A stretch of DNA of 33,890 nt from Nitrospirota bacterium (GCA_021785195.1 JAJYGC010000018.1:1-33890); one strand, 5' to 3'; shown: positions 25,591 to 33,794, counted from the stretch's first letter. Numbers and translations: made by a program. Notes: generated by a model from the letters alone, not told the origin.

Positions 25591-27033
25591 TCAGTCCTCC
25601 AACACCCATGTGTCCTTGGTTCCACCCCCCTGTGACGAGTTGACCACCAGGGACTTTTCCTTCAGAGCGACTCGCGTCAGACCTCCCGGCACCATGGAAA
25701 CGGATCTTCCCGAAAGGACGAACGGTCTCAGGTCGACGTGGCAGGGAACAATGCCGGATTCGGAGAACGTCGGACAAGTCGAGAGCGCCAAAGTCGGCTG
25801 GGCGATGAAATTGGCGGGGTTCTCCAGAATGCGGGCCCGGTAATCTTCAATTTCCTGCTTTGTGCTCGTGGGTCCTACCAGCATCCCGTACCCCCCCGAT
25901 CCCTGGACTTCCTTGACCACCAGCTCCGAAAGATGCTCCAAAACATAGAGGCAGTCCTTCCGGTCGGCCAGTCGATAGGTTTCCACGTTCGGGAGAATCG
26001 GCTCCTCGTTCAAATAGAACCGAATGAAATCCGGCACGTGCACATAGGTCGCCTTGTCATCCGCCACCCCCGTTCCCATGGCATTGGCCAGCGCGACATT
26101 CCCGCTTCTGTAGGCCGACAGCAGGCCAGGAACGCCCAAGACCGAATCCGGACGAAATACCAGCGGATCCAGGAACGCATCGTCGATTCTCCGATAAATG
26201 ACATCCACCCGTTGGGGACCCATCGTTGTCCGCATGAAAACCTTTTCGTCCCTGACAAACAGATCCTGTCCCTCCACCAGCTCGATTCCCATCTGCTGGG
26301 CCAGGAAGGCATGCTCGAAATAGGCGCTGTTATAGGCGCCCGGGGTCAGCAGGACGATGGTGGGGTCACTCCCCCCTCCCGGGGCAACGGCCCGGAGGTT
26401 GTCCAGAAGAAGCTGGGGATAATGCTCCACCGGAGCGATAGAATGGCAGGTGAAGAGGTTCGGAAAAAGACGCATCATCATTCGCCGGTTCTCGATCATG
26501 TACGAAACCCCGGATGGCGTGCGGAGATTGTCCTCAAGGACGAAAAAATCGTCCTCACCGGTCCGGACGATGTCGATTCCCGCAATGTGGACATAAGTCC
26601 CCCCCAAAACATTCAGGTCCTTCATCTGGGGGAGGTAATTGGGATGGTCCAGGATCTGGCTGGCTGGGATGATGCCCGCCCTGAGGATCTCCCGGTCGTG
26701 ATAGACATCGCTCAGGAACATGTTGATGGCCTTGATGCGCTGGCAGGCCCCCGCAGAAATCTTGGCCCATTCCCTCGCACTCAGGATCCGGGGAATGATG
26801 TCGAAGGGAATCATCCGTTCGTTCTGAAGGATTTCCGCATACACCGAAAAGGTGATTCCAAGGCGCTGGAAGAGGATCTCCGCTTCCTGGCGCTTTTGTC
26901 TGAGGACTTCTTTCGGAACATTCTCGAACCAGTTGGAAAACGTCTTGTAGGGAGAACGGATGCCTTCGCTTTCCAAACGCATCTCGTCAAAAAAACCGGC
27001 GTCAGAGTGGGAAAATGAACGGGCATTTTGCAC
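25591..27033 (-). CDS. Circularly permuted ATP-grasp type 2 protein
   Basis: This is a 480-aa member of the circularly permuted ATP-grasp family (DUF404/407, COG2308), predicted to ligate amino acids or peptides using ATP. Family segments are FFDEM near the N-terminus, then VFVL-type FFVLEDNLRTPSGVSYM, FRPDSVLGVPGLLSAYRSG and the nucleotide loop GSGGYGMLVGP. The start is a GTG at 27033 with AGGAG 7 nt upstream, which keeps the FFDEM region; a TTG at 27099 lacks any ribosome site. It is the first gene of the ATP-grasp, alpha-E, Anbu operon. Confidence 0.92.
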   Translation of the reverse strand: MQNARSFSHSDAGFFDEMRLESEGIRSPYKTFSNWFENVPKEVLRQKRQEAEILFQRLGITFSVYAEILQNERMIPFDIIPRILSAREWAKISAGACQRIKAINMFLSDVYHDREILRAGIIPASQILDHPNYLPQMKDLNVLGGTYVHIAGIDIVRTGEDDFFVLEDNLRTPSGVSYMIENRRMMMRLFPNLFTCHSIAPVEHYPQLLLDNLRAVAPGGGSDPTIVLLTPGAYNSAYFEHAFLAQQMGIELVEGQDLFVRDEKVFMRTTMGPQRVDVIYRRIDDAFLDPLVFRPDSVLGVPGLLSAYRSGNVALANAMGTGVADDKATYVHVPDFIRFYLNEEPILPNVETYRLADRKDCLYVLEHLSELVVKEVQGSGGYGMLVGPTSTKQEIEDYRARILENPANFIAQPTLALSTCPTFSESGIVPCHVDLRPFVLSGRSVSMVPGGLTRVALKEKSLVVNSSQGGGTKDTWVLED

Positions 27034-27139
27034 GGCAAGACTCCTGACAACTAGAAAGTCCGTTCCAGTCACTTGAGGTAGTGTTTCAAAGAGGCGCAAC
27101 TATCATGCCAGTAAAACAGGAGTGGCACCTGGAACATAT

Positions 27140-27158
27140 TTGGGGATCTCCTCCCCAA
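27140..27158 (-). repeat. Perfect 7-bp inverted repeat in the Anbu operon leader
   Basis: TTGGGGA (27140-27146) and TCCCCAA (27152-27158) flank a 5-nt loop, 107 nt before the ATP-grasp start codon. It lies between a weak promoter and the first gene, so it could be an operator or leader hairpin. Confidence 0.4.
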
Positions 27159-27221
27159 CTTGTAACCACCAGTGGACGCACCCCCCCGGGTACTCCTTGG
27201 AGATTTCCGCTGTTCTTCCTT

Positions 27222-27249
27222 GATATAATTGGACAACCATAAAAAACAA
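27222..27249 (-). promoter_or_regulatory. Possible promoter of the Anbu operon
   Basis: On the minus strand TTGTTT (27249-27244), a 16-bp spacer and TATATC (27227-27222). Both boxes match the consensus only partly. Confidence 0.25.
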
Positions 27250-27735
27250 TAATGTATGCCAATAAACCAAAATGTCTTCTTTTGCATTACAAAGACAAAA
27301 ATCCAATCCCTTGGACAACCCCAAAGATCCCCCACATGCCCAATCCCACTGAGACAATTTTCCTAAAAATACACCCTCCATGAAAATCCGTCGGCACCAT
27401 TGACTTTTGGCAACAATGTGTCATTGATAGAGGAGTCATTTCCGGCGGAAGGGGTCCCTGCCAAAGATCCCTGAAACCAAGGAGATCCCGGAAATTTTCT
27501 GATTCATCGTCCTTTCTCCCTGTCTTGGTGTTTTCGAACGGGGAGCCGGGCCGATCGAGACGTCAGGGTCTGGCAAGCCTTAAGGATTTCAGACCTGGGC
27601 ATTTCTTGCCGAAGAGTATAGACAGTCCGGAGACCAGAATTCGGGTGAACCGAGAAAACTCCCCTAATAAAGGATTGAGACAGAGCCCTTGCTGAAAGGC
27701 ATGCGGACGGACAAGAGGACCAGGAGGATCTGGAA

Positions 27736-28602
27736 ATGACGACCCTGATCGAGCGGGACGAACAAAACACCTTGGCCTGCCGCATCCTGGGAACCCTTCC
27801 TTCGGGGATGGGACATGTCAGGCTCATCCTTCCCGACCATGACTCCTTCCGACAGGTCCGTTATGAACAAAAAAGGACAGGTGGCGTGTTGCGCCATCGG
27901 GCCGATTTCTTTTCCAGGGAATCTTCCTGGGGCCGGGACCTCTCCGCGAAGGGGCGAAGGCTCTTTGTGGTGCGCCACGAAGACAGTCCCTGGTCAAGGG
28001 AATGCATCCTTCCCGTCATGTTTGGTGTCCATGTGCTGGGATGGGTCGGTGCCCCGCTCCCCCGCATGGAGTACTGGACCCAATACCTCCAGGGTTCCTG
28101 GGCCCACTGGATCCGCACCTTTTCCCAACGGATGGGAAATCGGATGGTCCGGGCCGGAACACTGCCTGAACTCGAGTCTGATGGCCCCATCCTGCAACGC
28201 AAGTCCCTCAATCTCCTCGCCTCGAAGCTGTCCGATTCGGGAGAAAAATTCGGGATGCTTTATGTCCGACCCGACAAGCTGGAAATGGCGGACTCGCTGG
28301 CAGACCTTCTCCGGTCCACGATCCGGGAAGGGGACGCGGTCGCTGCGGGAGATACCGGTGCAGCCGCCCTTTGCATCGGGGGATCACCGGACGGAATCCG
28401 GGAGCGGATCAGCGGGATTCTCTCCGATGCGACCGAACTGGACTGGAGAATGTCCGGAGAAATACGGTTCGGATTTTGCGAATCCGGAAAATTCCGCAAT
28501 GTCACGATCGACCGCATCCAGCCTGTCGGACGGACCATTCGCGAAACGTCCAGCCGGATTTCCAGCACTTTTCGTCGACTGGGGCTGCTCCGCACCTCCT
28601 GA
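27736..28602 (+). CDS. GAF-like plus degenerate GGDEF-like protein
   Basis: This is a 288-aa cytoplasmic protein of unclear family. The first 135 residues look like a GAF-type sensor (ILPVMFGVHVLGWVGAPLP strand pattern). From about 170 the pattern resembles a GGDEF domain (FGMLYVRPDKLEMAD, then LLRSTIREGDAVAAGDTGAA, later IRFGFCES). The signature loop is AAGDTGAAAL instead of GGDEF, and the Asp ligands are not evident, so diguanylate cyclase activity is unlikely. AGGAGG lies 8 nt before the ATG. The gene is alone, convergent with the Kelch gene. A c-di-GMP binding or purely sensory role is a guess. Confidence 0.55.
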   Translation: MTTLIERDEQNTLACRILGTLPSGMGHVRLILPDHDSFRQVRYEQKRTGGVLRHRADFFSRESSWGRDLSAKGRRLFVVRHEDSPWSRECILPVMFGVHVLGWVGAPLPRMEYWTQYLQGSWAHWIRTFSQRMGNRMVRAGTLPELESDGPILQRKSLNLLASKLSDSGEKFGMLYVRPDKLEMADSLADLLRSTIREGDAVAAGDTGAAALCIGGSPDGIRERISGILSDATELDWRMSGEIRFGFCESGKFRNVTIDRIQPVGRTIRETSSRISSTFRRLGLLRTS

Positions 28603-28730
28603 ACCGAAGGATGGACCCTTTCCGCCTATAAACCCCATGGCCGGAGATTCGACTCTGACCGAAAGGATTTTTCCCCACAAAGAAATCCTACTTCTCTGTC
28701 TGCCCCCCACCCGAGGCGCTTTAAAACGGA

Positions 28731-29729
28731 CTAATGTGCAGGACCCCCTTTCGACGTCAACCTCTCCCACCGATCATGCACGGGATCATAGAGTTCCCCT
28801 GACGAGAGCAATCCCCCCTGGTTCAGTCCCCCATCGACCAACACCAACCCATTGGACAGGAGAACCGCCACGGCCTTTTCCCGGGCGATGGGATCGGGGG
28901 ACACGGGATTCCAGGTATCATGCGCCGGAGAATAGATTTCAGCAGACCCGAGATAGCCGTCTCGATATCCGTCAATGACCAGCACGTCTCCAGAGGGGAT
29001 GGCGACTGCGGCGGCCCCCCATCGGGGAGTTGGATCCGGCGTCAGGGTTTTCCAGATGTTTGAATCCGGATCGTAGCGCTCCACTCCCCCCAGGTTCTCT
29101 CCGTTGTATCCTCCGACCACAAGAACCGTACCGTCATGGAGAGATACGGCTGTAGCGGCCCATCGGGGAACGGGATCCGGACGGACTTCCCTCCAGAAAC
29201 CGGAGGCGGGGTCAAAAATTTCCGAAGAGGCGAGGAAGCCGGTGTCGTTGAACCCTCCAGTGACGAAGACGGTTCCGTTCCGAAGGAGGACGGATACACC
29301 CCCACCCCGCGGGACGGGGTCGTCTGTGGATTCATTCCAGCGGTTGTGAACCGGGTCGTAAAACTCCGTCGTCCCCAGATAGGTTCCATTGTACCCTCCC
29401 GTCACCAGGACACGGCCATCCGGAAGGGCAACGGCCGAAGAGCTTGTCCTCGGATGGGGATCGGCCGCAACTTCTGTCCAGACCTGAGTGGCAGGGTCGT
29501 AGATCTCGCTTGACCCGACATCGTGTCCCATGAACCCGCCCGTGATGAACACCTTTCCCACGGAAAGACGGACCGCGGACGCGCCCCATCGGGGCGTCAT
29601 ATCGGGGATCTTTTTTGACACCGGGGGAGACCCATCCGCGACGCCGATCCCGGAAGCCACCCAAAGGATCAACGCAAGGAAAAAGAATGTTTTGGATCCG
29701 GATTGCCGGTCCGATTGTCCTGGGCCCAT
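28731..29729 (-). CDS. Secreted Kelch-repeat protein
   Basis: This is a 332-aa exported protein with an N-terminal signal segment (KTFFFLALILWVASGIGVA). Six Kelch-type units of about 48 residues follow, each built on PRWGAAAVAL...GDVLVxGGYN...SAEIYDPATQVW. They should fold as a six-bladed beta propeller. No other domain or cell-wall anchor is visible. A short C-terminal tail remains (ERLTSKGGPAH). No Shine-Dalgarno precedes the ATG at 29729. Propellers of this kind serve as ligand-binding or surface proteins; some are related to galactose oxidase, but no catalytic Cys/Tyr set is seen. Confidence 0.85.
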   Translation of the reverse strand: MGPGQSDRQSGSKTFFFLALILWVASGIGVADGSPPVSKKIPDMTPRWGASAVRLSVGKVFITGGFMGHDVGSSEIYDPATQVWTEVAADPHPRTSSSAVALPDGRVLVTGGYNGTYLGTTEFYDPVHNRWNESTDDPVPRGGGVSVLLRNGTVFVTGGFNDTGFLASSEIFDPASGFWREVRPDPVPRWAATAVSLHDGTVLVVGGYNGENLGGVERYDPDSNIWKTLTPDPTPRWGAAAVAIPSGDVLVIDGYRDGYLGSAEIYSPAHDTWNPVSPDPIAREKAVAVLLSNGLVLVDGGLNQGGLLSSGELYDPVHDRWERLTSKGGPAH

Positions 29730-30073
29730 GCTGTCAATGTACCACGCCTGTCGCAGGACGGACCTGGCTCATGGTGGGAGGGAGAATTGTTCAAAAGGGT
29801 GGAAGCGTTCTCCCACAAACCGGGGGCTTTGCAGGCGGATTGCTCATTGGCCATTTTTTCCCGGGGCCATGAGGTTCGCCCCCGTCCGCTTACACGCGCT
29901 GAATTTTAAAAATCGGACCCCTTTGACACCGAACCGGTTTTATCTGAAAATCGGACGCCCTTTCCGTTCGGCAGCGATTTCGATTGTGACACACATGTCG
30001 TTAACGGGAGAGCCCCTGCCTATGGGGCAAAGGCCCTCCCCATTCCACCCCCAGGCCCATAACCAGGAAAATC
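29730..30073. other. Divergent intergenic region, Kelch / MHS transporter
   Basis: About 340 bp without a gene. AAAATCGGAC occurs at 29909-29918 and 29947-29956, flanking the TTGACA at 29923. ATGGGG and CCCCAT form a short inverted repeat near the transporter start. Confidence 0.4.
29923..29951 (+). promoter_or_regulatory. Possible promoter of the MHS transporter gene
   Basis: TTGACA (29923-29928), a 17-bp spacer and GAAAAT (29946-29951). Direct repeats AAAATCGGAC lie just before the -35 and over the -10 end, which could be operator half-sites. Confidence 0.35.
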
Positions 30074-31360
30074 ATGCACACACCAGCCTCCAGAGGCCAG
30101 ATCCTTCTGGCTAGCCTTATTGGAACAACGATCGAATTTTTCGACTTCTATATTTTTGCCACGGCGGCCGTCCTGGTCTTTCCGTCGCTCTTCTTTCCGC
30201 CGGGAAATCCCACCACGGCAACCCTGCAGTCCCTCGCCACATTTGCCCTGGCCTTCCTGACCCGTCCCATAGGTGCCGTCCTCTTTGGCCATTTTGGCGA
30301 CCGGATGGGCCGAAAGGCCACCCTGGTCGGGTCACTCTTGACCATGGGATTCTCGACCGTGGCCATCGGCCTCCTGCCGACGTTCAACAGTGTCGGACTT
30401 CTGGCTCCGCTCCTCCTCGCACTCTGTCGGATGGGACAGGGTTTGGGTCTCGGCGGAGAATGGGGAGGTGCGGTCCTGCTCGCGACCGAAAATGCTCCCC
30501 CCCGACTGCGGGCCTGGTTCGGGATGTTTCCCCAGCTCGGGGCTCCGGCCGGATTCATCCTCTCGACGGGCGTCTTCCTTTTGCTCTCCCATTTCACCAC
30601 ACATGAAGAGTTGCTGGCCTGGGGCTGGCGCATCCCCTTCATCCTGAGCGCGATCCTTGTCATTGTCGGGCTATGGATCCGGCTCCGGATCTTCGAAACC
30701 CCGGAGTTCGCCCGATCCCGCGAAAAAGGGGAACGGGTGCGCATCCCGTTTTTTTCCGTCCTGCGCCATCATCTTCGTGATCTGGTCGCGGGTATTTTTT
30801 CCCTTCTCAGCACCTTTGTCATGTTTTACCTGATGACCGTCTTCGCCCTCGGTTGGGGGACCGTCCACCTCCATTATTCCCGGGAGAGCCTACTCCTCGT
30901 GCAAATGGTCGGGGTGCTCTGTTTTGCCCTGATGATTCCGGTTTCAGCACGATATGCCGACCGGCGCAGTAGCCGGGAAGCCATGATCCTGGCAACGGTC
31001 CTCATTTTTTTCTTTGGGTTCGGATTCGCTCCGATGATGGAGTCCCATCATCTTTTGCGATTGTTTCTCTTTTTTGCGACCGGATTTTCCATCATCGGAC
31101 TGACCTATGGTCCGGCCGGAACGATTCTTTCGGAACTTTTCCCCACTCCGGTGCGATATACCGGAGCCTCTTTGGCATTCAATCTTGCGGGAATTGTCGG
31201 GGCCTCGCCGGCTCCCTACATTGCGACCAAACTTGCCTCCGCATACGGTCTGGATTCCGTCGGATACTATCTGTCGGTCACTGCGGTCATCACTCTTCTG
31301 GGCCTGATCGCCCTGCGGCCCTTTCCTGAAAATGCAGGGGAAGCGGCTCAGGGAAATTGA
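30074..31360 (+). CDS. MFS transporter, metabolite:H+ symporter (MHS) family
   Basis: This is a 428-aa inner-membrane symporter with twelve predicted hydrophobic segments. The N-terminus LLASLIGTTIEFFDFYIFAT is the MHS hallmark (TxxExFDFY), and the loop between TM2 and TM3 has motif A GHFGDRMGRKATLV. RMGQGLGLGGEWGGAVLL is a second family motif in TM4. Relatives carry organic acids, shikimate, proline/betaine or ketoglutarate; the substrate here cannot be told. AGGAAAA lies upstream of the ATG. Toxin-gene remnants begin directly after its stop codon. Confidence 0.92.
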   Translation: MHTPASRGQILLASLIGTTIEFFDFYIFATAAVLVFPSLFFPPGNPTTATLQSLATFALAFLTRPIGAVLFGHFGDRMGRKATLVGSLLTMGFSTVAIGLLPTFNSVGLLAPLLLALCRMGQGLGLGGEWGGAVLLATENAPPRLRAWFGMFPQLGAPAGFILSTGVFLLLSHFTTHEELLAWGWRIPFILSAILVIVGLWIRLRIFETPEFARSREKGERVRIPFFSVLRHHLRDLVAGIFSLLSTFVMFYLMTVFALGWGTVHLHYSRESLLLVQMVGVLCFALMIPVSARYADRRSSREAMILATVLIFFFGFGFAPMMESHHLLRLFLFFATGFSIIGLTYGPAGTILSELFPTPVRYTGASLAFNLAGIVGASPAPYIATKLASAYGLDSVGYYLSVTAVITLLGLIALRPFPENAGEAAQGN

Positions 31361-31614
31361 CGGTTCCATAACAAATCCGGCACCGGAATTTTTTCGGAGA
31401 ATGGACTGGATTCTGGATATTGAAAAACATTTCCGGAACAAAACAGGAAAAATCCGGGGGATATGAACGCTCCCGGATAAAAACTGCATCCTCTCAAAGG
31501 AGAACTTTCTGGTTCATGTGCAGTTTGGGTGGAAAAAACTGGAAACTGGTCTTTGAATTCAAGGAAGAAAATGGCGCCGATATCAATTATTCGGATTTCC
31601 ATTTGGAGGAGATC
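31361..31614 (+). pseudogene. higB: HigB/RelE-type toxin, broken
   Basis: In the frame beginning directly after the MHS stop, HigB-like sequence can be read with two stop codons (TGA near 31421, TAA near 31472): PGDMNAPG, then after the TAA KLHPLKGELSGSCAVWVEK. One base is missing in an A-run near 31540, after which KNWKLVFEFKEENGADINYS leads to DFH, the usual HigB C-terminus. The N-terminal third is poorly recognisable and part of the middle is deleted. The last frame has no stop and runs straight into the HigA start. The toxin should not be made. Confidence 0.7.
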
Positions 31615-31905
31615 ATGAGTCGAATGCATAACCCGGCACACCCTGGAGAAGTTTTGAGAGAGTTCATTCCGGAAGGAATGACCATCACGGAATTGGAACG
31701 GAGGTTGTGTGTCACGCGTGTGTCTCTTTCGAGAATTCTGAACGGAAAGTCTGGAATCTCCGCCGAGATGGCGATCCGTATCGGACTTCTGACGAAAACA
31801 ACTCCGGAATCCTGGTTGGAAAATCAGGGAGCCTGGGACTTGTGGCAGGTTTCGCAAAAATCGCACCCGAAGATTGAACCGCTGATGGGAATGGGACGGA
31901 CATGA
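31615..31905 (+). CDS. higA: HigA-type antitoxin (XRE family), first copy
   Basis: This is a 96-aa helix-turn-helix protein of the HigA/VapI group, which neutralises HigB mRNA interferase and represses its own operon. The N-terminus HNPAHPGEVLREFIPEGM is diagnostic; the HTH is TITELERRLCVTRVSLSRIL followed by NGKSGISAEMAIRIG, and it ends with WLENQGAWDLWQ. GGAGGAG lies just before the ATG at 31615. The gene appears intact, but its toxin partner is broken. It is similar to the second HigA at 32421. Confidence 0.88.
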   Translation: MSRMHNPAHPGEVLREFIPEGMTITELERRLCVTRVSLSRILNGKSGISAEMAIRIGLLTKTTPESWLENQGAWDLWQVSQKSHPKIEPLMGMGRT

Positions 31906-32128
31906 AAGTCTGGAAGTTTATGCCCCTTCCGCTGAACCCTGGGAACATGGCGGATCTGGCGATATTCCCAGGGCAAAACAAGACGTGGTCTGGACTCAAG
32001 TCCCCAACAACTGGACTCCGACACTGAGTCACTTTGTCAAATTCATCCCATTGGTCCGGTTCCACCCCCACTGATTCCGGAACGGTTGTCCTGATTGACA
32101 AGCGACACATGACAGACTACGTTAGCCC
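31906..32128. other. Spacer between the two HigBA loci
   Basis: No gene is recognised. A TTGACA at 32095-32100 lies 17 bp before a weak TACGTT, a possible promoter for the second broken higB. Confidence 0.3.
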
Positions 32129-32406
32129 ATGATTCGGAGTTTTCGGCACGAGGGACTTCAGGCCATTTTCCAAAAAGGCTCCAAGGCGGTTATCCAGCCC
32201 TCCCAGGCCGCCCGCTTGAACGGCTTCTGACCGCCTTGAACGTTGCCCAAAAACCCGAACAGATGAATGCCCCGGCCTGGGCCCTCCACAATACTGAGTG
32301 GAGATCTTGAGGGATTCTGGTCTCTCCGGGTCGATGGCAACTGGAGACTGATCTTTCGGTTGAGGGCGAAGACGCTTTCGATGAGGATTATGTCGATTAT
32401 CATTAA
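32129..32406 (+). pseudogene. higB: HigB toxin, multiple frameshifts
   Basis: From ATG 32129 a perfect HigB N-terminus is read (MIRSFRHEGLQAIFQKGSKA, then VIQPSQAARL). One base is lost near 32218, after which ERLLTALNVAQKPEQMNAPA continues in another frame. A second shift near 32297 restores SGDLEGFWSLRVDGNWRLIF. A third near 32360 gives EGEDAFDEDYVDYH and a TAA at 32404. All pieces are in the right order and sum to a full-length HigB, so this is a recent but certain inactivation unless these are sequencing errors. Confidence 0.85.
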
Positions 32407-32420
32407 TAGGAGGTCATAAC

Positions 32421-32696
32421 GTGGACATGCACGGTCCTGCCCATCCCGGCGAAGTTCTGAGAGAATACCTCCCTCCGGAAATGAATGTTTCGGAGGCGGC
32501 CAGACGCCTGGGGGTCACAAAACAGGACTTTTCGGTCCTTCTGAACGGCAGATCCGACATGAGTGTCGAAATGGCCCTGCGTCTCGAATCGGCTCTTGGA
32601 ATCGAGGCGGATTTCTGGTTGCGAATGCAGCTGCAGTGGGATTTGTGGTCTGCCAGGCAAAAGCCCAAACCCGTCGTAAAATCCATCATTGCCTGA
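32421..32696 (+). CDS. higA: HigA-type antitoxin (XRE family), second copy
   Basis: This is a 91-aa HTH antitoxin starting HGPAHPGEVLREYLPPEM, with HTH NVSEAARRLGVTKQDFSVLL and NGRSDMSVEMALRLE. It ends QLQWDLWSARQKPKP. A GTG at 32421 is favoured, since AGGAGG is 7 nt upstream; the ATG at 32427 is the alternative. The toxin stop is 14 nt upstream. The gene is intact, while its partner carries several frameshifts. It is a paralogue of the first HigA, with about half of residues alike by eye. Confidence 0.9.
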   Translation: MDMHGPAHPGEVLREYLPPEMNVSEAARRLGVTKQDFSVLLNGRSDMSVEMALRLESALGIEADFWLRMQLQWDLWSARQKPKPVVKSIIA

Positions 32697-32791
32697 GACC
32701 ACCCCATCGCACATTTCATTTCTCTTCTCTCTCTTCCATTGTCTCTTGGGAGAAGCTCCTAGGCTTCGCCCATTTCCATTGATTTGTCGAG

Positions 32792-33025
32792 TCACCACCG
32801 GATGGGAGCCAGCCAGTACGTTCCCCTTCCCCGGCGTTCACTCTCAACGATCAAGTCTCCATCTTCTACAAGTTGCTCCAGTGCCTGTCTCGCTTCCACC
32901 ACATCAATCCGGCAGTCGGTCGCCAGTTTCTGCATATTCAGGGGCACGAGGGAAGGACCGAATCGGAGGTTTGCCATTGCCCTGGCATAGACCCAGAAGG
33001 ATGGCGGATCGTTTGTCCAGGCCAA
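32792..33025 (-). CDS. Small winged-helix-like protein or C-terminal gene remnant
   Basis: The 77-aa frame contains a helix-turn-helix-like segment (MQKLATDCRIDVVEARQALE) and a wing-like end (QLVEDGDLIVESERRGRG). The start would be a TTG at 33025 with weak GGGG upstream. A frame upstream on the same strand (33186-32938) ends within it and may be the earlier part of the same gene, split by a frameshift. It lies inside the eroded element, between the HigA copy and the recombinase relic. No function is assigned. Confidence 0.4.
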   Translation of the reverse strand: MAWTNDPPSFWVYARAMANLRFGPSLVPLNMQKLATDCRIDVVEARQALEQLVEDGDLIVESERRGRGTYWLAPIRW

Positions 33026-33200
33026 ACACCCCGATCCTCAATGCCCAGCTCGCCTATGGGGAGCGGAGGGGCGAGGCCGGTTTCGCTACAGTGGAAACCG
33101 ATGTTGTTTTGGTGTTCCCGATGTTCCTTGTGTTCCAATCCCCCCTTCAAAGGGCTCGTTTTTCTCGCATGGAACACCGGAAACACCGTTTTCGAATAAC

Positions 33201-33717
33201 AATCGGCGAATACTTTCGTGGATCATCGATCTTGACCTTCCTTTTCCGGCTCTTCGAATACATCGGGATGAAAAACGTAGACCCGGAGAAACCCGGCATG
33301 TCCAGGTGAACGGGAAGGCAGTCTCTATTCTGAAAGAGTTACAGAACAGACAAGTGATTCTTACCCCATGGGTCTTTTCTTCCCCGGTGAATATACAGAA
33401 GTCACGGTATGGAAACCCCTTCACCAAGAAGATATTCATTCCCGCTATGGAGAAGGACGAACTTTCAGGGGTCGTCTGTCATACCCTCCGTCAAACCTTC
33501 TGCCCCCGGCTCCTCCAGGCTGGGATTCCGTTGACCACGGTCCAGAAGTTGGCAGGACATAAAGACTATTCCACGACCTTGATTCATGCTCATCTGTCAC
33601 CTGAACATCTTCATGACGCCGTGAGGATTCTGGACAAGGAGACAAAAAGACGGATTTTAAATCCGAACCGGCACCGAAAACGGCACCATGAAATTTTTCC
33701 GGGAATGGCTCTGGTAT
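33201..33717 (+). pseudogene. Tyrosine recombinase (integrase) C-terminal relic
   Basis: The frame resembles the catalytic domain of phage/island integrases: NRRILSWIIDLDL, then DEKRRPGETRHVQVNGKAVS, the box II HTLRQTF and the later QKLAGHKDYSTT followed by HAHLSPEHLHDAV. The N-terminal arm-binding half is absent. No start codon precedes the homology; an internal GTG at 33306 is the first candidate. The nucleophilic Tyr expected before AHLSP is His (CAT, 33585-33587), one transition away from TAT. The frame stays open antisense through the tRNA to 33851. It is very unlikely to be active. Confidence 0.82.
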
Positions 33718-33794
33718 TGGCGCGCCCGGAGGGATTTGAACCCCCGACCTTTAGATTCGTAGTCTACTGCTCTATCCAGCTGAGCTACGGGCGC
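33718..33794 (-). tRNA. tRNA-Arg (anticodon ACG)
   Basis: On the minus strand the acceptor GCGCCCG pairs with CGGGCGC, followed by an encoded GCCA end at 33718. The D arm has GCTCAGCTGGATAGAGC. The anticodon stem TAGA/TCTA encloses CTACGAA (anticodon ACG). The T arm has CGGGGGTTCAAATCCCTCC. The length is 77 nt. Its 3' end faces the recombinase relic, the usual arrangement for a tRNA used as an integration site. Confidence 0.97.

Larger units (their letters stand above)
27034..27735. other. Long divergent intergenic region upstream of the Anbu operon
   Basis: About 700 bp with no credible gene. It contains the inverted repeat at 27140-27158 and a weak minus-strand promoter at 27222-27249. The remainder shows no repeat, RNA or transposase trace that I recognise. 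Confidence 0.4.

Noticed and set aside
28640-28720. Possible hairpin GGATTT/AAATCC between the GAF and Kelch genes
   Set aside because: Only 6 bp with a long loop; too weak to call a terminator.
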